Shown here: piece after piece, positions 23,992-35,774 of the stretch
Layout of the letters: each line of letters starts with the position of its first letter
Position numbering within the stretch: position 1 is the stretch's first letter
Origin: Porodaedalea pini
Taxonomy: Eukaryota > Basidiomycota > Agaricomycetes > Hymenochaetales > Hymenochaetaceae
Direction: 5' to 3'
DNA: 64,000 nucleotides
NCBI GenBank assembly: GCA_002794775.1
Contig: NBAY01000001.1
Coordinates: 1,860,001-1,924,000, forward strand
Notes under the pieces: model-generated
Database searches by the model: none
What the model was told of the DNA's origin: nothing
What the model saw: the letters and a program-made list of their open reading frames with translations, nothing else
Position numbers and translations under genes: made by a program

Positions 23992-24684
23992 CTATGCAGT
24001 TGCTGCACCTTGCTGCCCTGCACCAGCCTGAGTCGTCGAAGCTGGCGCGGTTGATCGTGACGATGCAGTGTCCGTGCCCGACGCCAGCCCGGCGGTGCCC
24101 AGCCCTGCCCCCTGACTTTGAGTTGACGTCAAGCCCACAGTGCCCTGACCCGCCCCCTGACTTCCTGAGGCGGATGGTGCGATGGTCGGCGATAACTGAG
24201 ACTCGGTGCTCGTCTGGCCTGATGACTTTGACGACTTTTTGTTCCCCTGCGTGCCGCCGACCGCCCCGCCTACCACTGCGCCGATAATGACGATGGCGAT
24301 GATGACAAGAGCGATTATGCCTGTGCGAGTTTTGTACCAAGGCGCCCTGCGAAAGGTGGGTGGTGGGAGAGGCGCGTATTCTTTCGAGCGCGGGTGGGCG
24401 GCTTCGATGTCTGTATTTGATCGTACCGCTGCTGGTGCAGCCCCGGCAGGCAGTGGTACGCCGTCGCTAGTGGTACGTTGGCGCTCCCGGTCTGCGTCGT
24501 CATATAGAAGGTCTGCATCGTAGAATCTCTGTTGACGGAGAAGATAAAAGAGAAGAAAGCGCAAGCAATCATAAGCAGGTCTTCTTTAGACACGCGAAGA
24601 CGCGGGACGTACCTGCCGTTGCCGCGCAGTGACCTCCGGGGCATCGTCAAGAAGCGCTTTGTCATAGCTCGCATTGTTGGACAT
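23992..24684 (-). CDS. Small single-pass membrane protein with Ser/Thr/Gly-rich tail
   Basis: Two exons, 24613-24684 and 23992-24528 (609 nt, 202 aa), joined by a GTACGT...ACAG intron. N-terminal half (1-93) is hydrophilic and cytosol-like, with an acidic-aromatic patch FYDADLLYDDADRERQR. One strong membrane helix lies at about 94-115 (GIIALVIIAIVIIGAVVGGA). The C-terminal tail of about 85 residues is S/T/G/Q-rich with repeated SQGAG and GLxSGT/GLTSTQ blocks, probably O-glycosylated and exposed. No signal peptide. The layout resembles small fungal wall-sensor or anchor proteins but no specific family is recognised. The start ATG (MSNNASYDKALLDD) lies 211 bp from the start of the divergent Dus4-type gene. 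Confidence 0.72.
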
Positions 24685-24895
24685 GGCGGGGAGGGCGTCG
24701 TCGTCGTCGTTGTGGGAGACAGACGGCGAGGACGGGCGAGTTCCTGAACACCGCCTAGCACACGCGCTAAGGCGCTGATTGAGACCCTGATTCGAGTGAT
24801 TGATGGTTTATGCATATCCGGCTGAGCCCGGTGGCTTATTCTGATTATCCGTCAACCAGCATCTATAATGTATACCTAAGGCTCGTTGTTTGGCT
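24685..24895. promoter_or_regulatory. Shared bidirectional promoter region
   Basis: Only 211 bp separate the divergent start codons of the membrane-protein gene and the Dus4-type gene, so both promoters must be here. No perfect TATA box was found. Confidence 0.5.
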
Positions 24896-26414
24896 ATGGA
24901 AGAAATCATCGTTCCTCCACATGAGATGCTGGAGAAGTACGAAGGGATCAACGTCGCAGGCTCGTCTTTCTCACAAGTTTTTCAATCTTTTACTTGGTCG
25001 TAACAAATACCTCATCTAGCACCCATGGTGCGATACAGCAAACGTTGGGTGCTTCGCTACCTCAAGTGATGTCTGCTAAACGATACATTTTGCGCAGTTC
25101 CCTTTCGACATCTGTTGTCTCTATACAATTGCCATATAACACATACGCCAATGATCCTAGCCGCCGAGTTTTCTCGCTCAGCGAACGCCAGACTGACAGA
25201 TTTCTCGACGTCATCTCTAGAGCGCGGCTCTTTCGTTCTGGAGGAAAAGAGGTCGTCTCAAATGGCGCTTCTGGATGAAGCGCCGTCCGAGTTAGCTGCC
25301 CAGACGGCGAAGCTGCAACGTGTACGCGGCGCCTTAATCGCGCAATTTGCAGCAAGTGAATCTCAGCATTTTGCTGATGCAGTTGAACTCATCCGACCGC
25401 ATGTCGATGGCGTTGATCTGAACTGTGGTAATAATCTCTCCGAACATGCATCGAATAGTAATCTAATGAACCGTCTGTAATTGTAGGTTGTCCTCAGGGA
25501 TGGGCATACAGTGAACAAATCGGATGCTGGCTCCTCCGCCATCCAGACAAAATCGCGGACATCGTTCGCGCTGCAAAAAATCGCGTAGAGTCATCTTTCC
25601 CCGTCTCCATCAAGATTAGGGTCGATTCAGATCTGAAGTAAGCGTTTTCTTATTTCCGATTATCACATTGGTCACTAAATTACTTCCTATTTCCAGAATA
25701 ACCGAGCAGCTCATTCAAACAGGTAATTTTACACAATCGAGATTCTGATATCTATTTCAAAAACACATACACTGTTCAGCGATACATGCTGGCGTCTCCC
25801 ACATAACAGTCCACGGTCGCACTCGCCATCAGCTCTCCACACAACCGGTTTCGCTGTCCTCCATAGCCTTCGCCGTATCAGCCGCCAGAGGTGCTGTTCC
25901 AATTGTCGCAAACGGTGATGCCTGGGACATGACCGAAGTGAGATAGGATTCGAAAGGAGACTCGCGCTGACGGCGTTATGAGCGCGAGGGGGCTGCTGGC
26001 GAACCCTGTAAGGGTTTCTTCGTTAGAATTACAAGGATTGTTTGAGATTTGACTCTGTGCAGGCACTATTTTCAGGTTTTGAAGTTACACCTCCAGATGC
26101 CGTAAAGGTACAACGGAATCTGGCATTTCGTATGACACATTCTTATATCGCTGACTCCTTTGTACGTCTACACGCAGAACTTCGTACACATTTCCACAGG
26201 TTATGGTTTGCTCTTCCCGCTCTTTCATCGACACCTGTAAGCTCTCCTTCATTCCTCAAACCGCACAATGACGCTGAGATTTGTCTTCAGATCTTATATG
26301 CTCGAATCCCAGCTACCGCGCCATGAGCGCACATACTTCAACTCTTTGAACTCCTACGCAGGCATCATCGACTATCTCGAAACTCGCGACCCCGAAATCA
26401 CCAGACCTGTTTAA
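24896..26414 (+). CDS. dus4: tRNA-dihydrouridine synthase, Dus4 type, with a one-base frame break
   Basis: FMN-dependent reductase of uridines in the tRNA D-loop (yeast Dus4 acts on U20a/U20b). Exons: 24896-24959, 25020-25043, 25098-25427, 25487-25637, 25697-25722, 25780-26007, 26063-26107, 26178-26236, 26291-26414. Motifs: INVAAPMVRYSK, THTPMILAAEFSRSA, DGVDLNCGCPQGWAYSEQIG with the catalytic cysteine in NCGCPQ (split by an intron), VSIKIRVDSDLK, HAGVSHITVHGRTRHQ, PIVANGD, DGVMSARGLLANP. The exon sum is 1051 nt, one too many: after DMTEV (about 25938) an extra A breaks the frame, and without it the text continues DRIRKETRADGVMSARG. Either a real mutation, a sequence error, or a 19-nt GT-AG intron that would also restore frame but is below usual fungal size. 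The first intron appears to use a GC donor (CAG/GCTCGT). Confidence 0.8.
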
Positions 26415-26433
26415 CACAGACTTCCGGATGTCT

Positions 26434-27870
26434 TCAAGTTTTCTTCTCATCTGCGGTCCATTCCAAGACGTGCAATCCGAACTTGCCTCCACCTTTGCTC
26501 CGCAGCATGTCTTTGCAGTCTTCCGTCGTCGCGATCATTTTGAACCCGTTCTTCTCGAACACGCACACGCTAGTGATGTTGCCTTTGGGTGTGTTGACGA
26601 TAATTTGACGTGCACCCATGCGCGGGACCACCCATTTGTTAACGAGCGTCCACACTGCGGCGGTCATAATCCCACGGCCGTGATACCTCGAGACCAAATA
26701 ATCTGAACGTGATATCAGCATTTTCATAGATATATAAAAAAAGCTGCCAGAAGAAACACACCGCCGATAGACCATAATTTCCGGATCTCCCAGCTCTCGC
26801 TGATTATTCTCCTAATCAACATCTCCGCCTCCTTCAAATCTAGAACATGAAAGAAATCATTTCTCCAACATCCGACATCGTCGATATAAACGTCTTTGCC
26901 GTCTTCCTGCGCCTCCCTCAATATCCGCACGGGACACCCGCTTACAAGTGGCAGTCCTCTCGGCCCTCGCTTCATCGATTCCTCATTTCGGGCATTAACA
27001 AGTTCACGCAGAGCATTATCGCATTCCTTGATGCATTATCCGAGAAAACTCGTCGCATGCGCTATAGTGTATGGATACGGCGCGCCTGGGAGATGAAGGT
27101 GCAGGTCGTTCAGGATGAGCACAATGGCTACGGGGTCTGAATACAGAGCCGTGGTTGCTCCAGTTATCATAATGTGCACCATTAATGGTGCAGAGGGTCA
27201 TGCACGATGTGGTGTAGCATTATTTTATTATTTATTATGGCAGTACTATTATTTTATTATTATAATGGAACAGACAGCATTATAAAATAATGTGGCTTAG
27301 TGTTATTTTATTATTTATTAACGGCAGTGTCATTATTTTATTATAATAACACATTGGGTGGCATTATAAAATGATGCTGCTATTATATTTAGACACAAAG
27401 CACTATGGAAAACATGATTTCCACTCAGTTCCAAAGTCAATAACCTCATGGAGAACTATAACTCATTGATCAATACTGACTAAAGTGTCCTTGGATAGGA
27501 CAAGGTGTTATATTAGAGATTTTCAAGTCAATTTTTGCTAAAACTCACTATTTCACAAGATATTCATTTTATAAGGAGGAGCAGATGTTTTGCATAATAT
27601 TATAATAACAACAGTGATTATTTTATTATAATACTTCAGCTCTGGAATAGAATAATGAGACTGCAGATTCTAGAATATTATAATCTTGCCACTATAATTA
27701 AATAATAAAATAATGCTACACCACATCGTGCATGAACCTCTGCACCATTAATGGTGTCATTATTTTATAATTGGAGCAACCACTAGTGGAATACAAACGT
27801 AGCGGCGTGATGATGATGTTTGAGTATGGCTTGGAAAGTACGAGGAGAGGCTCAGGGGGGAAAGAACCGA
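26434..27870 (-). pseudogene. GNAT-family acetyltransferase pseudogene, split by a MITE
   Basis: Relic of a GCN5-related N-acetyltransferase of the RimJ-like type. Reading from high to low coordinate: SNIIITPLRL (about 27830), then the MITE 27146-27788, then YSDPVAIVLILNDLHLHLPG and PYPYTIAHATSFLG, an in-frame TAA (near 27036), CIKECDNALRELVNAR, CPVRILREAQEDGKDVYIDD, then an intron (GTGTGT...TTCAG), then DYLVSRYHGRGIMTAAVWTL with the acetyl-CoA loop RYHGRGI, and IIVNTPKGNITSVCVFEKNGF to LHVLEW. The C-terminal half is intact, but the transposon insertion and the nonsense codon remove the full-length product. A shortened protein from the ATG near 26975 is conceivable. A paralogue relic lies at 49170-50100. 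Confidence 0.7.
27146..27788. mobile_element. AT-rich MITE with about 85-bp terminal inverted repeats
   Basis: The arms starting GTGGTTGCTCCA at 27151 and ending at 27783 are inverted copies over about 85 bp, both containing the palindrome CACCATTAATGGTG and the block CATGCACGATGTGGTGTAGC. The interior is over 75 percent A+T with repeated ATTATTTTATTATTT. Flanking GAATACA (27139-27145 and 27789-27795) is a perfect 7-bp direct repeat, 8 bp with one mismatch, compatible with a hAT-like target duplication. It interrupts a GNAT coding exon. Confidence 0.8.
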
Positions 27871-28384
27871 AGGGGTTTTGTTGAAAAAATATATCAAGGC
27901 ACGACTGCTTCCTAGCATAGGCGGTGACATGGCGGCGAGAGGCCGTTAGAAGAGTTCAAAAAACTGAAAACTGTTTCAGATTTCAGATTTTCAATTACCT
28001 TGATCTTTGCATGTAGGTTCTCCGCTGTATGCTCCTCACTCAGGTATCTCATGAGCCACTTTAACGCAGCACATGAGGGATTCTGTTTTTCTATTACAAT
28101 CGGATATCGAAGGTGGAGAGGAAAAGACATATCCGGAGAATACATGAAGGAGAACAAGGTATCGGTCGCAGTAGCACAACAAATTAAAAGAAAAGCGGCA
28201 AGGTACGGTATAGTAGTCTTTTCGATAGGCGGGAGAGAAGAGAATAGATCAGTGAGATTGGCACCACTCAGATGTTAGCCTACACTTCATATGTGAAGGC
28301 GAGTGAAGTCCTATAATTATTTCAAGCATCAAATTTGGTGAGAATGCAGGGAAGTTAGACTCTTAGAGCGCGAACTCCTCGCCT
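27871..28384. other. Intergenic, nothing recognised
   Basis: Short opposing frames only, between the GNAT relic and the 3' end of the first DUF6533-like gene. Confidence 0.4.
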
Positions 28385-30084
28385 GTCAGTGAACGCCACC
28401 GCATGTGGTGCTAATTGTGCGGAAGACTGCAGTGCTCGCGTGCGTCGGAATCCTGAGGCTTCCTCCTTCCTGCATATTATCCTCCGCCGCCTCCTTCAAG
28501 TGCACCAGCATCCTACTTCCAATAAGGGAGAGGACATTGGCTCCGCCTAAAATGTAGAAAATATAGACAGCCTGGATGGGTTCCTTGAAGACACTGTCTC
28601 AAGCATGTTTGTGATGCTGCAAAATAAGACTCTACGAAGCAGCGTAAGGAGTAAACTGTCTTTGTAAACTATATCACCCACAAGACGAGATAAACGGCCT
28701 GATCCTTGACAATAATCTTTACGAGACGAGCGCCACGGGTGCTCAGAGTGTTTTGAATGCGTGCGGCTTTGAAGAGCGCAAGACTTATTGATAGGAGCTG
28801 GTACATTAGTGCCGAACCCCTGTCAGCGTAGTGGATTATTTTGCAGTCATGCTACACCTTCATTATCGGGATCCTTACCAGTAAAAATCTTTCTTGATTA
28901 TGTTGGATGAGACTGTTGCGCCACAGAGACTTATACCTCCTGGATACACCTGAGTAAATACTTCAAGTCAGTCAGAAACATAGTTCTACAGTGCAAAGCG
29001 GCCCACGTACTTTTTTCGTCTATGGTAGTGTCGATCAAAATGCCAAGTGTGATAGCGCCTTCGATAAAAAACAATAGTCTGATGCATCTGGCTACCCTTT
29101 TGCCTTTGGAGTCTGCGTAGGTCAGGTAGAGTTTAAGCAGACGAAATGTAGGTCTGAATGATGTGCCGTATCGAAATATGCCTCACCCAGGGAATAGAGC
29201 GCACGGACACGAAGATATAAAATGTCTGTGGGAGGATGTGTTATAACAAGATTTGTGCAGCGTACCTATAGCTTGGATACTTACAATCCATGCAGATCAA
29301 TGTCAACCAGTCTAAGTAAGGCTTTAGCGCATGGAGGGAGATAAAAGTGGTTTTAAGAGTGTACCTGATATATTGACTGCCCATGAAGTGAATTGACCTT
29401 ATTGCTAATTGGCATCAATTGACTTATCGGATATGTGCTTCTACGCACAACTTCATTTTCCGAGGTGAAAAAGGTCAGCTTCCGAGTAATCTGACTTCAG
29501 TGGACCACGTACATAGGGGTGTTAACGTGAAGCGCGGTTTCTGGTATGATTATTATTACTTTATTGTCAACATTTGCAAGAAACATTATCTCACGCCAGA
29601 TCAATAGGGCTGCATTGAGAACAGCAGGGTATCGAATCTACCAGATAGTTCCTTGATTGAGTTCATATAAACCAACCAGGACTAATTTTCAAATTTCTCA
29701 CCAAAAAGAGTGCGAAGCTAACTGTGGTGCAGGGTGTGCTCTAGGCGAGCATACAACCTCTTAATAAAAAGGCACACCTGTATAGAGACTCGGATGGCAC
29801 TCACCCAGAAGTATTTGGTCTGGATTACGATAAGTGAATGAGTTGAACCAACTTCAGTAAGAAATTAAAGATAGATATACCTCATTGTCTATTGTGACGA
29901 CTGCAGAAAAGTGAACATCTATATCGACATGCGGCTTGTTTTAAAGTACTCAACTGATGTCATAGAGCAGTACGACCAAGAGTGCAAATTGGGTGAGTTG
30001 TGTAGTCTGAACAAGTGAGAACTCCTCAATAAGGTGGGCAACCTCGTCATCTGCTCTTGCAAGCAGAGTCGTTGTCCAGTTCAT
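28385..30084 (-). CDS. DUF6533-like polytopic membrane protein, copy 1
   Basis: Multi-exon gene of an expanded Agaricomycete membrane-protein family (DUF6533 type, several helices, function unknown). The first three exons are secure: 29955-30084 (MNWTTTLLARADDEVAHLIE), the 20-nt exon 29881-29900 (IVTIDNE) and the 15-nt exon 29805-29819 (TKYFW). Together they give the family core YDIIVTIDNExxYFW. The last exon ends at 28385 and encodes YIFYILGGANVLSLIGSRML, then a hydrophilic tail HLKEAAEDNMQEGG to GGVH. Middle exons (including a LRVRALYSL-type segment near 29190) are visible but I did not fix every boundary. Two paralogues (30894-32604 and 47252-49017) share the same small-exon pattern. It may carry disabling changes in the middle that I could not rule out. 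Confidence 0.55.
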
Positions 30085-30893
30085 CGTATCTTGTAGACGT
30101 AATGAGTGCAGAAAGCGCGGCGAGTTGAAGATTGCATCCCAAAGATTTGAGAAGGGTCAAATTTAAATAAATGTATTCTCCAAGCTAAGCTCAACAAGGC
30201 ACGATGACGACGTTGTTCTCCTATGCATACGATGCGAGTAGTCACCTCGATCCAGGCCATAGTGCAGGATAGGTCCGCAGGCTATTCACGAGGAAGCGAT
30301 CATCGGAATTGATCCCAGTGGTCTGCAGTAACGACAACGCCGCCTCCGGGCTTTGAGACATGATCTCAGGTGGCAAGCAAGCTCGAGATGGGTCGGCGAA
30401 TCCTGATTATTGTGTGATGTGCGGGCAAGGAGGTTGCCTCACTTCCTTGCGTTTGAGTTTGGATGTTTGGATCAATGTCTACATGTCATTCGAAGTTCCC
30501 GGATCCAAAGGTGTGTTCAGCGACGCAGAGTGCTTATGCGAATCGTGAGATTGGCACTTGGCTGACGGAAATATTTATGTTCAGGGTTTAGGCTTATCTA
30601 ATACGACTGCATCCAAAAAATGAAAGTTAGGTATACTATCTGGGGACCACATAAAAAGATACAGAACGTATCGAGCCAAACATAATGGAAATTTGTAGCA
30701 ATATGCAATAAATAGTCCTTTGGATGGATCGCAAAGTTCACAAGAAGAGGCGGGGATGAACATACGCTGTATGCACGATTCAGCTCATTCTGGGTATATA
30801 CAAGTTGCTTAGGGAGGCGCTCTAATCCTAAAAATTCTCAAGCCTAGGGTTTGACAAGAGCACAGGGGAGTCAAACCAGGGGCTTCCTACCTG
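30085..30893. other. Spacer between two tandem DUF6533-like genes
   Basis: Promoter of copy 1 and 3' flank of copy 2; no other gene seen. Confidence 0.4.
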
Positions 30894-32604
30894 TCAATGA
30901 ATGCTACTGCGCCTAGTGCTGATTGTGCGGAAGGCCGCGGTACTCGCATGTGTCGGAATCCTAAGGCTTCCTCCTTCCCGGGGATTGTTCTCCGCTGCCT
31001 TCTTCAGATGCACCAGCATCCGGCTTCCGAGAGGGGCGAGAACACTGGCACCGCCGAAAACGGTATAATAAATTTTGACCCACTCAGGGACAGTCCACTT
31101 AAATGCGCCAATCAGGTTTGTGATACTGTAAATCAATATCCTAGCAGATAGTCTCATCAGGAACACGTCACATTTATGAATAGAAAAGCAATTCACAATA
31201 CGAGGTAGATGGCTTGATCTTGAACAAGTATTCTTACAAGACGAGCACCTCGTAATCCTAATGTTTGGAAGAGGCGCCTGGATTTGGAAAGCGAAAGAGC
31301 TATCAATATGAGCTGGTACGCCAATATTGTACCCCTATCGTAGAGATAGATTAATCAGCCCTTATCCTACCATCTTTCAACTGTTTAATTTCTCACCAAA
31401 TGACGGATTTTTCCGCTACATTAGGCAGATTTCCTGAACATAGGCTTATCTCTCCCGCAAACACATAAGGAAACACTTTTGATAAATCAGAAACTTGTTC
31501 ATGCATGAAAATAGTTCACATACCTTTGGTCGTTATACCCAAATGTATCGAAATGCTCAGAGTGATGGCACTTTCAAAAACAAATAACAGTCTGAGGCAT
31601 CTGACTATTTTCTTGTCCTCGAAATCTGCATGGGCCAGGCATCCATAAATGAGCCAAGAGGAAGCTGATTTGAGTAAAGCACCACATTGAAAAGGCCTCA
31701 CCCAAAGAATAGAGTGCACGGACACGAAGATACAATATGTCTAGAAGGATATGTATCAGCAAAATTTGTATGGCAAGGTCGGAGTTCCTCACTCACAGTC
31801 CATACACGTCAATATCAACCAATCTGGCGCAAAGGTTGAGTTTGCTAGAGTTCATTGTGATTTCGGAGGCAGTACTAGTACCTAGAATATCGATTCCCAA
31901 CCCTGTTGAAAAGCCTTTATTGCTGCTTAGCACTGGAAGACTTCGGCGAGCAAACACGGTTACTAACAGCTTCGTGTTTCCGAGATAGAGAGGATCAGCC
32001 TCTGAGCAGCTGAATCAAAACAGTACTCTTATACGCACATTTGGATGCTATTATGCAAACCGTATTCTGGCAAGAGAATTGTCATTTTAATTTGTTTCGA
32101 GAACTTGCAATAGACCTCACGCCAGATCGCCAGGGCTGCTCTGATTATGGCAGAGTAACGAATCTGGCGGGGAAACTCCTGGAGTGAATACAAACGAATC
32201 CAATTGAATAGATGACTTGCCAGGAAGAAGACCGAGTTGACTGAGTTGCAGGGTAAAACCTAGATCAGCACGAGAACAAAATTCAAATTGTGTATGTATG
32301 TGTGGGACTTCGACTATACTCACCCAGAAGTAATGAACCTTGGTAAAAATAAATGGAAGAGCTCACTTCGGTGCTTTCTGACTCCGTGCAAGACATACCT
32401 CGTCATCCATCGAAATAACTGCCACAAAGTCAGCGCTTGTGTCAATAGTAGACCATGTAAGAGCACTCAACTAATGTCATAGACCATCACTGTCAGGATT
32501 GCAAGCGGACCGAGCCGTGTAGCCGAAATGAATGAGAATGTCTGGACAATGGCGCTTGTGTCGTCATTGTCTGCCCCAGTAAGCAGAGCTGTGGTTAGAT
32601 TCAT
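30894..32604 (-). CDS. DUF6533-like polytopic membrane protein, copy 2
   Basis: Tandem paralogue of the gene at 28385-30084. Secure exons: 32472-32604 (MNLTTALLTGADNDDTSAIV to VYDI), 32399-32418 (20 nt, ISMDDE), 32324-32338 (15 nt, VHYFW). Then follow HLF...WIRLYSLQEFPRQIRY and IIRAALAIWRE, a segment LLDILYLRVRALYSLGE, a helix DKKIVRCLRLLFVFESAIT, and the last exon with VKIYYTVFGGASVLAPLGSRMLVHLKKA to RRSSIH, ending at 30894. The alternating hydrophobic stretches predict several membrane helices with a cytosolic hydrophilic C-tail. Function is unknown. Better preserved than copy 1 as far as I can read it. Confidence 0.6.
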
Positions 32605-33421
32605 CCGAGTTGTGTACTGTAGATGTAGTGAAAGCGAAGATCCAGCGAGAGCGAATCAAGGCTGTTAAGCCAGGAAAATATCATATTTATGTCGACTCAG
32701 TGTAGATGACAACGTTGTCCTCCGGCATACGATGCGCTTAATCACCTCGATCCGGATTTTTGTGCACAGTCGATCCGTAGCTCTTCGTGCTAGCCACTTT
32801 GACATAGGAGCGAGTTAGAGTAGCAACAGCGTTGATGCCGGTGGTCGGTTACGACAATGTTGCGCTCAGGCTGAGATGCATACGACCTTTCGAAACAACG
32901 AACTCAGATGAAAAGGTGGTTTCGGTAACTCCTGGCTGTTATGTGTGGTACGAGAGAAAACCGCTTGCATGCCTTTCGAAGTTCTCTGAGATTGCCACCC
33001 AATATTAATGAGAGCGTTTGAAGCGAAGTTGGTAGCCGACGGGTAGACTTGTTGAGCATGTTTCTAAGAAAGAGCGCTTTGCTTTACGTTGTCGACATCA
33101 GAAAGACACGGAACGGGCCGCACACGTTCTGCTCTCAATAATGCAAGTCGAAAATCAAAGACGAATTCCGAGCCCAGCCCTACTCTCCGCCGCCACCTCT
33201 TTGTCGTCGTCGTCGTCATCGTCGTCATCGTCATCTCGCGCCCGCTCAACAACACTAAGCGCGTCGTCGGCCACGCGGTCGAAGGCACCCAGCGAGGTAC
33301 GCAAGCGTTCATCAGATCCTGCTCAGTGACCGTCGAGTTGCTGCAATAAATCGGCACTGATGGACACATTGTTTAGAGCCTAAGGATCGCTTCTGCCCGC
33401 TCGAGCCACAACCTACGCGCC
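32605..33421. other. Divergent promoter region between membrane-protein copy 2 and the kelch gene
   Basis: 817 bp between opposite start codons. A (GTC)n-like tract TCGTCGTCGTCGTCATCG lies near 33202. No gene recognised. Confidence 0.45.
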
Positions 33422-35194
33422 ATGTCGTCCTCGAGTGGCGCGACGCAATCTGCATCGGGCTCGGCCAGCTCCGTCTCGCGCTCGCGTTCTGGCTCAGCCG
33501 CACGTTTTCTCAGCGTGAATACCCAAGCCGCCTCAGGGCCCGTCCCTGCTGTTCCACAGATGGTTGGGAACGTACTGCGCACGCCTGATAGCGTTGATGG
33601 AAGCGGGGTGATGTCGCCGTTGGTACAGCTCAGCGCAAGCAGCGGCTCGCCCGCTTCGACAGTCGCGTCGTCTGCTGTAGGATCTCCAACAGCAAATGGT
33701 CAGCAGAGAGATCGCTCGTTGACGCACAAGAGCTCAAGTCGGACAATCGGTGGATCATCCGTCCTCAGCGTGAGCACCAACACTAACGGCGCGCGCAAGG
33801 TCTCTTCTGCTTCAACGCAGCGTCCAGCGGGGGGCTCGAAGGACGTACTTCGCACACGCGAGCGCGAGAAGAAGGATGGCAAGGCACTGGGGCGCTCGCG
33901 GAGCGGGAATAAAGACACCGGGGACGATGACGACGCCCACAAGGGTCTGCGCATGCCTTTGCACAATGCAGAACCGGCACCACCGACGCTTATGTACTGG
34001 AGCCGCGCGCCGGTATGGGGCGCACTGCCGACACACAAGATGCGGAGTCATAGTGCGAGCGTGGTCGACAGCACGATGATATGGATGTTTGGCGGGTGCG
34101 ACGACAAAGATTTCTGGCGGGATGTGCTGTGTCTCGACGTCGAGACGATGGAGTGCACGCGTCCGGAGACGAACGGCGATACTCCGCCGCCTTGCCGTGC
34201 ACATACTGCGACATTAGTTGACCGACGACTTTTCGTGTTCGGCGGCGGGCAGGGCAATATGTACTACAATACGCTCTACATCCTCGATACCGCCTCACGG
34301 CGCTGGACACACGTTCCTTTTTCCTCTGCGTCCTCCTCTACCTCAACACATGCACATACACTTTCCAGCGGGACTGACTCCCCATCTGCTGTCCCAGAAT
34401 CTCTAGATACGGGGATCAGCACCAGTGTCGTAGATGAGACGCTTCCAAGGCCACGCCGCGCACACACGACGGTGCTGCACAAGAACCGGCTGGTTGTGTT
34501 CGGTGGAGGTAACGGCGCGATGGCGCTGAACGATGTGTGGGTGCTCGACATTAGCGTCCCGCCGGAGAAAATGCGCTGGGTCAAGCAGCGCACGACTGGC
34601 GCGCGTCCGACTCCGCGTGGCTACCATACCGCGAACCTCGTCGGCAACGTCATGGTCGTCGTTGGTGGCAGTGACGGGAGACAAACATTTTCAGATATAT
34701 TTTGTTTGAATTTAGGTGAGTGGCGCTTTTCTGCGACTTTTGTTTTCTTTGTCAAGAATGTTTATTGACCGACTGGATGGCTGATGCGTAGAATCATGGC
34801 ATTGGAGCTCGGTGCATGCAGATCGAACGCACCGACGACTCGCACACACAGCAACTCAAATTGGGTCGTATCTCTTCATTATGGGCGGACACGACGGCTC
34901 GCAATACACGAACGACCTGCTGCTTTTCAACCTCGGTGCGGTCCGTTCTTATTATTTTTGCAGTATTTTGTTCAATGGACTCCTTGCACAGTCTCCCTGC
35001 AATACGAGCCTCGCCCCACCCGCGGAGTGCCGCCAAGCGCACGCGGCTACCACGCAGCGGCGCTCGCGGACGGGCGACTGTGGGTCTTCGGCGGGTACGA
35101 CGGCCGCACAGCACACGACGACATGTACATGCTCGACCTCGCGAGCTCCGCGTACCTCAGTCAGGTCACTGGCTTCCAGATCAATGTCGACTAG
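33422..35194 (+). CDS. Kelch-repeat protein with disordered Ser-rich N-terminus
   Basis: Beta-propeller scaffold protein. Three exons, 33422-34715, 34792-34935 and 34992-35194 (1641 nt, 546 aa); each intron interrupts a kelch blade at the same phase after a leucine in NL/G. Residues 1-200 are S/T/R-rich and disordered with a basic KDGKALGRSRSGNK patch. Kelch blades follow, each with the paired glycines and the R..H/Y..W/F pattern: SHSASVVDSTMIWMFGGCDD, AHTATLVDRRLFVFGGGQGN, AHTTVLHKNRLVVFGGGNGA, GYHTANLVGNVMVVVGGSDG, LAHTATQIGSYLFIMGGHDG, GYHAAALADGRLWVFGGYDG. Six repeats fit one propeller. Related fungal proteins (Tea1/Kel type) act in cell polarity, but the coiled coil those carry is missing here, so function is open. 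Confidence 0.85.
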
Positions 35195-35774
35195 CGCCTT
35201 GACTAGGCGAGACTCTCCTTGGATCACGCTCACCGCATTACTCGGAATTAAATTGTACAATTGTTCTTTCTTTCTCCTTTTCCCTCTCCTCACGTCTTCA
35301 CTCTTTTACTCCTCCTACTTGCCCACGTTTCATGACGATCATCTGTCGAATGTCTCCATTATTATTGTGTTTTTTTATTCCCTTTGCTTCTTCGTTACTT
35401 CATGATTTTATCCTTGTCTTCCGTCTAGCTATAGGTAAACGGTATACCGACAGGCACGGTTGCTGGGCTGATGCTTCTTCCTTTCTTTTCTAATGTCCAA
35501 TCTGTTAGATGCTTGTGTTTATGGCTGCGGAAATTGCAATCTCAATTGCTTATGTGTCTACCTGCATCATAGATAGAATTTAAGAAATCGTGAAGCTGTT
35601 TATTGGTTTTCTATGACAATTTGAGTGTAATAAGTTATCTATAGTGACGGGGCTAATGCTACATGGCTGACACTGAGGGGACTATAGTTACAACAGCTTT
35701 TACTTCTGCCACGATTGAGTTTGACGCGTCTGAGTTTGCGGCGAAGTGTGGATGCTTGAAGTCTTCAGGTGAGC
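35195..35774. other. Convergent 3' spacer of kelch and SMP/LEA-like genes
   Basis: T-rich tracts just after 35250 fit 3' untranslated and polyadenylation sequence of the kelch gene. No other gene. Confidence 0.5.

Noticed and set aside
26780..26840. A frameshift in the first GNAT relic, suggested by a second-frame GDPEIM reading
   Set aside because: With the GTGTGT...TTCAG intron the original frame continues WSIG/DYLVSRYHGRGIM in the right phase, so the GDPEIM reading is a coincidence; only the MITE and the TAA count as lesions there.
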